Assembly: GCA_018466975.1 (NCBI GenBank)
Contig: CM031559.1
Span: forward strand, 1,054,001-1,118,000
Direction: 5' to 3'
Source: Sparassis latifolia
Lineage: Eukaryota; Basidiomycota; Agaricomycetes; Polyporales; Sparassidaceae
Length of the DNA stretch: 64,000 bases
In this document: one piece after another, positions 59,569 to 64,000 of the stretch
How positions within the stretch are numbered: position 1 is the first letter of the stretch
Layout of the letters: each line of letters opens with the position of its first letter
Position numbers and translations under genes: made by a program
Notes under the pieces: model-generated
What the model was told of the DNA's origin: nothing
Databases searched by the model: none
What the model saw: only the letters and a program-made list of their open reading frames with translations

Positions 59569-61666
59569 TTGTCCGCCTTCCTCTGTTCTTTCTCTCTCTG
59601 CTCACACTTCTGCCAAGCTTCAAACTCCACGACGCTCGTAGAACCAGTCTCCTGATAAGAGGACTGGTAGCCCGTCACTCACAAGTTTCCCCTTCCCTTT
59701 CGGCTGTTTCTTCTTCTCCTCTGCAAATGCTAGTTGCTCCTGTAGAGTCTTGCAATACACTTTATTCAACACATTTGTTGCCTGCAGCTCCAGTGTACAT
59801 TGGCGGAAATATGCCACTTGTGCTTCTGCCTCTGGCAGTGCTGCCAACAGTGTGATCTCGTTCTTTGTTTTGAGAGTGATATTGAGGGTTGTACTGAGAT
59901 TAAGAGCGGTAGGAGGGATCATTTGCCGAGTGTTATGTGGGTCTGGAGTGGAATCTGTGGGAACCTGAATAAGACGAGCAAGTGATGACTCCGGAAGGTG
60001 TCGAACTGCTTCCTTAATGACATCTGCAGAGTTAGGCACTGTGGACGTTGATGTTGACACTTCGGCAGGATCAGTGTGGGAAGACAGTGGATAACTGATT
60101 GCAACACATGGCTGCCCCTCTCCGACATCTCCCTCATCACTGTCACTGCCACTTTCCATGTTCAACACACCCTCTATCTCCTCATCGCTATCGGGCAGAT
60201 CATCTTTGATGCAGAGGTCACGTAGCATCTTTGCGATGACACGCACTGGCATTGCCGAACAAGTGGAAGCTGGCCTTCGCAGGATGTCTCCTTGCTCGGC
60301 GCCATCATCTCCTCTGTGACAACGAGTGGGTTAAATGGCCAAACCTCAGTTTTGCGGAATGCAGCTTTAACAGTTTCCGGTGTTATTGCGCACATGTGAG
60401 CTCGTCCGTAGATGGTGAGAAAGTTTTCCTTCTTCAGCTTCTGCCCTGTCGACCTTTCCCACTTATCTCGTTCCTCTCGGATATAGCGTTTGAGAGTGGC
60501 AAAGACAACAACATCAAGTCCTTGGTAGACATGGGTCCCATGTGAAGGATAGCAGAGGATGAGAATTTGGTGCATGCGTGCATACTGGAGGAAGCTGCGA
60601 GTGTAGTGTGAATTATGACCATCAACCAGAAGAAGCTGATAGCGGCCTGCTGCCTTTGTTTTGGTGTGCTCATCAAAGTCTTTGATCCATTCCACTCTGA
60701 TTTCTCCATTTGTCCAGCCCTTCTTCGAATACCCTATCCTGTGCATTGTAAGCCTATTGTCAAGCTTCAGATGGAACAGAGTAACACTCATGATGCATTG
60801 GCAGGATTATCCTGCTTTCAGCTTACTTGGTAGCCTTTCCCCTTGAAGATCACAGCTGGAGGTGTAGCTGAGTCATCAGCACAGATTGTAATGATCACGG
60901 TGATGTTTTCGTGATCGCCACCGATCTGCTGATATTGCGGGCCCTTTTTGTTTGCTCCAAGAACATGCTCCGATGGCCCTGTGCTGCCGCTGCAGCCTAT
61001 TTCATCTGTATTATAAGTCATTTCGGGCACAATGTCATAGTCCCTGATGGTATCCTCGAGCAGCTTGAACCATGCCTCATTCGTGTGTGGGTTCACGGCG
61101 CGCCCCCTCTTCTCTTCCAGTGGCGAGGCCCATGATGCTTTTATCTGATCTGAATGCCTCTGAATGAAGCGGTGAGTCCAGTTCTTTCCCACACCCTTCT
61201 CCGGAAAAGTGTCACCTAGGCGTGCTTGTAGGATCTCATCAACATGCTCCTTCAGTCTCCTGTGGCTTAAAGGAAAGCCACAATTTCCTAGCTCGATGAT
61301 GTACTGCAGAACAAGCTCTACCTCCGTGAGTGTGAGCCAGCCATTCTCTGCGTCGTGCTCGGTTCGAGGGCGATGAAGCCCTCGTGCGTGGTTAATGATT
61401 GTAGCATGATTTAACTTGATTTCAGTACCAGTTTTCTGCTTGTGCTCTGCTGTGACATAATCACATATTGCTCGAGCACCACGCGCTGGAAGCCCAAGTG
61501 CCCGCTTTGCCAATTCCTCCTGATATGCGGCCACAGCCTGTCTTTGGAGTGATGCCTTGATTTTCACCTGTATCTGACGCTTCTTGCTCTCGGATTTGGG
61601 CCGTCCAACCATCAGAAATATCAGGAGTGCATAGCAGCAGTAGGAGAAATGATGAAGTGTTGTCAA
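59569..61666 (-). pseudogene. pogo/Tigger DDE transposase, main part
   Basis: Cut-and-paste transposase. ATG at 61666 or, more likely, 61609 (MVGRPKSESKKRQIQVKIKA). N-terminal psq-type helix-turn-helix and CENPB-type block (GKNWTHRFIQRHSDQIKASW). DDE core: YNTDEIGC (first Asp 61004-61006), LLLVDGHNSHYTRSF (second Asp 60621-60623), YQGLDVVVFATLKRY (third Asp 60513-60515), 35 residues apart. TGA 60818-60820 replaces the Trp normally found in V-x-W-K-Q-x-NPA; a GTAAGC..GAAG intron (60765-60826) would bypass it. A frameshift near 60240 joins the next block (PVRVIAKMLRDL..LPDSDEE), and another near 59640 leads to EAWQKCEQREKEQRKAD. The gene then breaks at 59569; its end is at 42860-43154. Confidence 0.87.
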
Positions 61667-62110
61667 ACAATCGGGCTAAAATCTGTAGAATTGCAGACTC
61701 ATAGGCTACGGTGGCGCCGTCCCATTCTGGACACAGGCACTGATGGGCGGCAAAATTGTATGGCTTGCTACACAATATCTGGTATGTACAATGTGTGCAG
61801 GTGAGTTACTACACTGTATACATGATCTGGTTTGCCATTGCAAGTGGTTCCGGGCAATATGTGTGTGTGGATTAATGTACATCGTGAAGGCAAGATTTGA
61901 CATATGCCAATTTAGGCAATCACCCGACAATATTCTGTCATTCTCCGATTTGTTTTAAGATTAAATATAATCCCTATGTTCTCTACAGTAGCTCTAAGTA
62001 TCATAGATCAACCTCTGATAGTTTTTGAAGCAAGTGCGACCAGTGTTTGCCCTGGCGGAAGCAAATGTATAACTCAGTGATGATGTATAAGCGGATGGGT
62101 GATGACTGTA

Positions 62111-62333
62111 TATGGCCCGGCGGACAATGAAGGGCGTGATACGGACGTGCTCATCGGATATACAGATGCAGATTTTGTGAATAATGTACAAGAAAAGATA
62201 AACGACAGGAAAATGGAAATAATCTGCTGCCCTACAGAAGATATGGTAGCCGATATTTTTACCAAACTCCTCGTGAAGCCAAGGCACCAAAAGCTTATGA
62301 AAATGCTTGAGATGCCCATCGGCCCAAGGAGGA
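62111..62333 (+). pseudogene. Copia RNase H, 3' part
   Basis: Continues the copia frame: YGPADNEGRDTDVLIGYTDA, DFVNN, then EIICCPTEDMVADIFTKLLV and KPRHQKLMKMLEM. A polypurine tract AAGGAGGAG (62325-62333) precedes the 3' LTR. Confidence 0.88.
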
Positions 62334-62529
62334 GTGTTGGGAATGCCCGGAGGAAGCGATCTGAGGGCACCCATGGAGCCCGCCACAGCAGGAATGATTA
62401 TATAAGGGAACTTTATATAGAATGTATATAAAAAAATCTATTTCAGAAATCCGGCTGAGTAATCGGGTCTTCCCTTTATCCGAGACATCATCGCGATATT
62501 CTCTGGGAATTTACCTATTATTCTCAACA
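62334..62529 (+). repeat. Copia 3' LTR
   Basis: 196 bp, TGTTGGG to CTCAACA, followed by the target duplication CAATC. Confidence 0.92.
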
Positions 62530-63324
62530 CAATCCATTTTGTCTCAAAGCACTTGTTTTCACACATCTGGCCAAACTTGTCAGGCTTGTAGTTCACTCAA
62601 TTCTGCTCGGATTTGGATGAACCAAGTGGCCATTCTGACCGAATTTTAAATCTTAATCTGACAGTATTACTCTTAGAATATCAGAATCACCTGCTGAAGC
62701 GCTAAAATCTGTTTTCTCAATTTTCTCTCACTTCTGCTTGTTTCTTTAAGGAAAAACAATGTGTACTGCTTGCAAAAAAATAAGGCGCCCTATCTAACAT
62801 GTTCAGGTGCATTTTACAGTCATTCCCAAATTTTTTGACATTTATACAATTTTTCTGCACTTCACACTGAGCATTCTAATCCAAAACTGAGATATCTTAG
62901 CCAGTTTTAATCAGATTTACTTGGTTTATGAGAGCATTATGCTCTATTTCCTTCACAGATTTCAATGGTACTGCTTTTTATGTGTTGAAATTAGTATGTG
63001 CTTCTATAAGTTCACTGACTATGATGTATTGGCATTCTGTGACTACTGTGGCACACTTTTGTTGATCACTATTTGTGCAAGTCGTGTTGGTTTTCACTAC
63101 AATCACTTTGAAAGACCAACTGTATGCAAGATGTAGTACAGTAAGAACAGGCACTACAAAGTTTGTAGTTAAACCCTAGACCTAACCCAGGACTAGGTGC
63201 AGCCCATGCATACAAATTTGTATTGAAAAGTCGTTCTCACACCTTGGAGAAAAGTGCGTCCCCCAAAAGTTGGCGGAAGCCCTATCCCATACAGAACGAT
63301 TCCTTCGTACCTCAGGAATCGTAA
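62530..63324 (-). mobile_element. Helitron-like element D, 5' part
   Basis: 5' end TTACGATTCCTGAGG at 63324. Diverged copy of the right part of elements B and C. Its continuation is at 38627-38817, left of the copia insertion; the repeats at 34875-35612 may also belong to it. No functional gene. Confidence 0.68.
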
Positions 63325-63429
63325 TGCGATATAAATATTTGTGTGCCTCTGTGGTCACACTTGCAGTGTCAAGGCCAATCTTAATGTGTATTGAAGTACA
63401 GCTGATATCTGTTATCTAATCTAAGTGCC

Positions 63430-63733
63430 ACTGCCACCCATCTGTTGATAGCTATTTGTATAAGTTGCATTGAAAATCAATGCAACTGTTTTGAATGTCT
63501 GCCTGTAGTTAAGTTGTAGTTAAGTAAGCAGAGCAGTTAGCTCAAGGGTAACCCTAACCTCAGGTCACCCATACAAATTTGTAGCTCGAGCATAACCCTA
63601 ACCTCAAGTCACTCATACAAATTTGTAGTCAAAATTTATTCCCGCAGCTTGGTCAGAAGTTTGTCACAGGATAGGCGCCCATTAAGGGCTCATCCTGCAT
63701 AAGAATGATTTCTTCGTACCTCAGAAATCATAA
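63430..63733 (-). mobile_element. Older Helitron-like 5' end (element E)
   Basis: Starts TTATGATTTCTGAGG at 63733 and shows the same 5' terminal region in decayed form, including the CCCATACAAATTTGTAG phrase. Element D seems to have inserted into it. Confidence 0.55.
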
Positions 63734-64000
63734 CACAAGTGAGACACATACTCCTTCCCACAATACCCCTTCCCCCCTTAATGTCACATGGGAACATGAG
63801 CTACACAGCCACCCCACAATCAGTGTGGTGATCACCATCATTGGCATCGCGCAAAACCTTAATTACCCCAACAGACTTTGTGCACTCCTTTGGACAAGAC
63901 CTGGACTACTTCATGTCCAGGAATACTGTTAGTGTTGCATAGTCCTGTCCTAGGACTCGGCAAGGACTGAGGACAGGACCCAGACAGGACTGCTCAGGAC
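63734..64000. other. Window end, repeat-like
   Basis: No gene. The last 60 bases repeat GGACAGGAC/AGGAC phrases, perhaps the edge of another transposon. Confidence 0.35.

Larger units (their letters stand above)
42631..62108 (-). mobile_element. pogo/Tigger-type DNA transposon, split by a Helitron-like element
   Basis: Terminal inverted repeats start CAGTCATCACCCA (42631) and end TGGGTGATGACTG (62108), continuing imperfectly for about 25 bp. TA is duplicated (42629-42630, 62109-62110). Own sequence is 42631-43154 plus 59569-62108, about 3.1 kb. It sits in the copia RNase H frame: removing it and one TA gives WEAGIVYGPADN across the junction. Confidence 0.88.
38818..62529 (+). mobile_element. 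Ty1/copia LTR retrotransposon, split by pogo
   Basis: Own sequence is 38818-42630 plus 62111-62529, about 4.2 kb. LTRs of 196 bp begin TGTTGGG and end CTCAACA; the 5-bp target duplication CAATC is at 38813-38817 and 62530-62534. The rest (42631-62110) is a pogo insertion with a TA duplication. The two LTRs differ at roughly 14 positions, mostly transitions. Confidence 0.9.

Noticed and set aside
42631..62108. A single giant 19.5-kb pogo element with cargo
   Set aside because: The transposase gene is split by a separately bounded Helitron-like element with A/T junctions, so the size comes from nesting.

Overview
The window looks like a basidiomycete (probably agaricomycete) nuclear chromosome. 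Evidence: very short (about 45-60 bp) GT-AG introns cutting conserved proteins into many exons, basidiomycete-style conserved proteins, and a typical fungal transposon load (Helitron with DUF6570-like N-terminus, Crypton tyrosine recombinase with a GCR1-like domain, pogo/Tigger, Ty1/copia). Only three genes are clearly cellular housekeeping genes, all on the + strand: the 3' part of a mitochondrial class-I release factor (MRF1, 1-716), a CSC1/TMEM63-type stress-gated cation channel (1355-5093), and a complete 18-exon P5A-type ER ATPase (SPF1, 19464-23978).

Left third (1-24 kb): the housekeeping genes are interleaved with damaged members of poorly described basidiomycete families (6.3-7.2, 8.4-9.4, 9.9-10.4, 18.1-18.7 kb) and with a decayed autonomous Helitron on the - strand (about 10.4-16.9 kb). 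That Helitron encodes a zinc-finger/DUF6570 region, an HUH Rep nuclease with two Tyr, a PIF1-like helicase, and a C-terminal domain that reads like a ubiquitin-specific-protease fold.

Right part (24-64 kb): almost entirely mobile DNA. A Helitron-like family can be delimited by its ends: the 5' end starts TTACGATTCCT and carries a palindrome, the 3' end has the hairpin GCCATGC-GAA-GCAGTGGC and finishes ACAAG before a host T. Copies lie at 25289-27103 (-), 35613-38626 (+), 43155-59568 (-) and 54508-58590 (-), with further 5' ends at 63324 and 63733. They form a deep nest: an old Helitron-like copy (5' end 63324) holds a copia element (38818-62529, 196-bp LTRs, CAATC target duplication); the copia holds a pogo element (42631-62108, TA duplication, CAGTCATCACCCA inverted repeats); the pogo transposase gene holds a Helitron-like element (43155-59568); and that one holds another (54508-58590). 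Removing each insertion rejoins an interrupted reading frame at the copia/pogo and pogo/Helitron levels.

The 43155-59568 element carries about 12 kb of its own sequence: an intron-rich acidic/basic gene (45767-49326), a second peptidase-domain fragment, a member of an uncharacterised family (50671-51432), a GC-rich 150-bp minisatellite, and the N-terminal part of a gene that may be a KDZ-linked TET/JBP-like protein (53584-54507). A Crypton-type recombinase (31.4-34.4 kb) and a RecQ-type helicase fragment (28.2-28.8 kb) complete the inventory. Most transposon genes are dead, often through in-frame TGA codons at conserved Trp or Arg positions.
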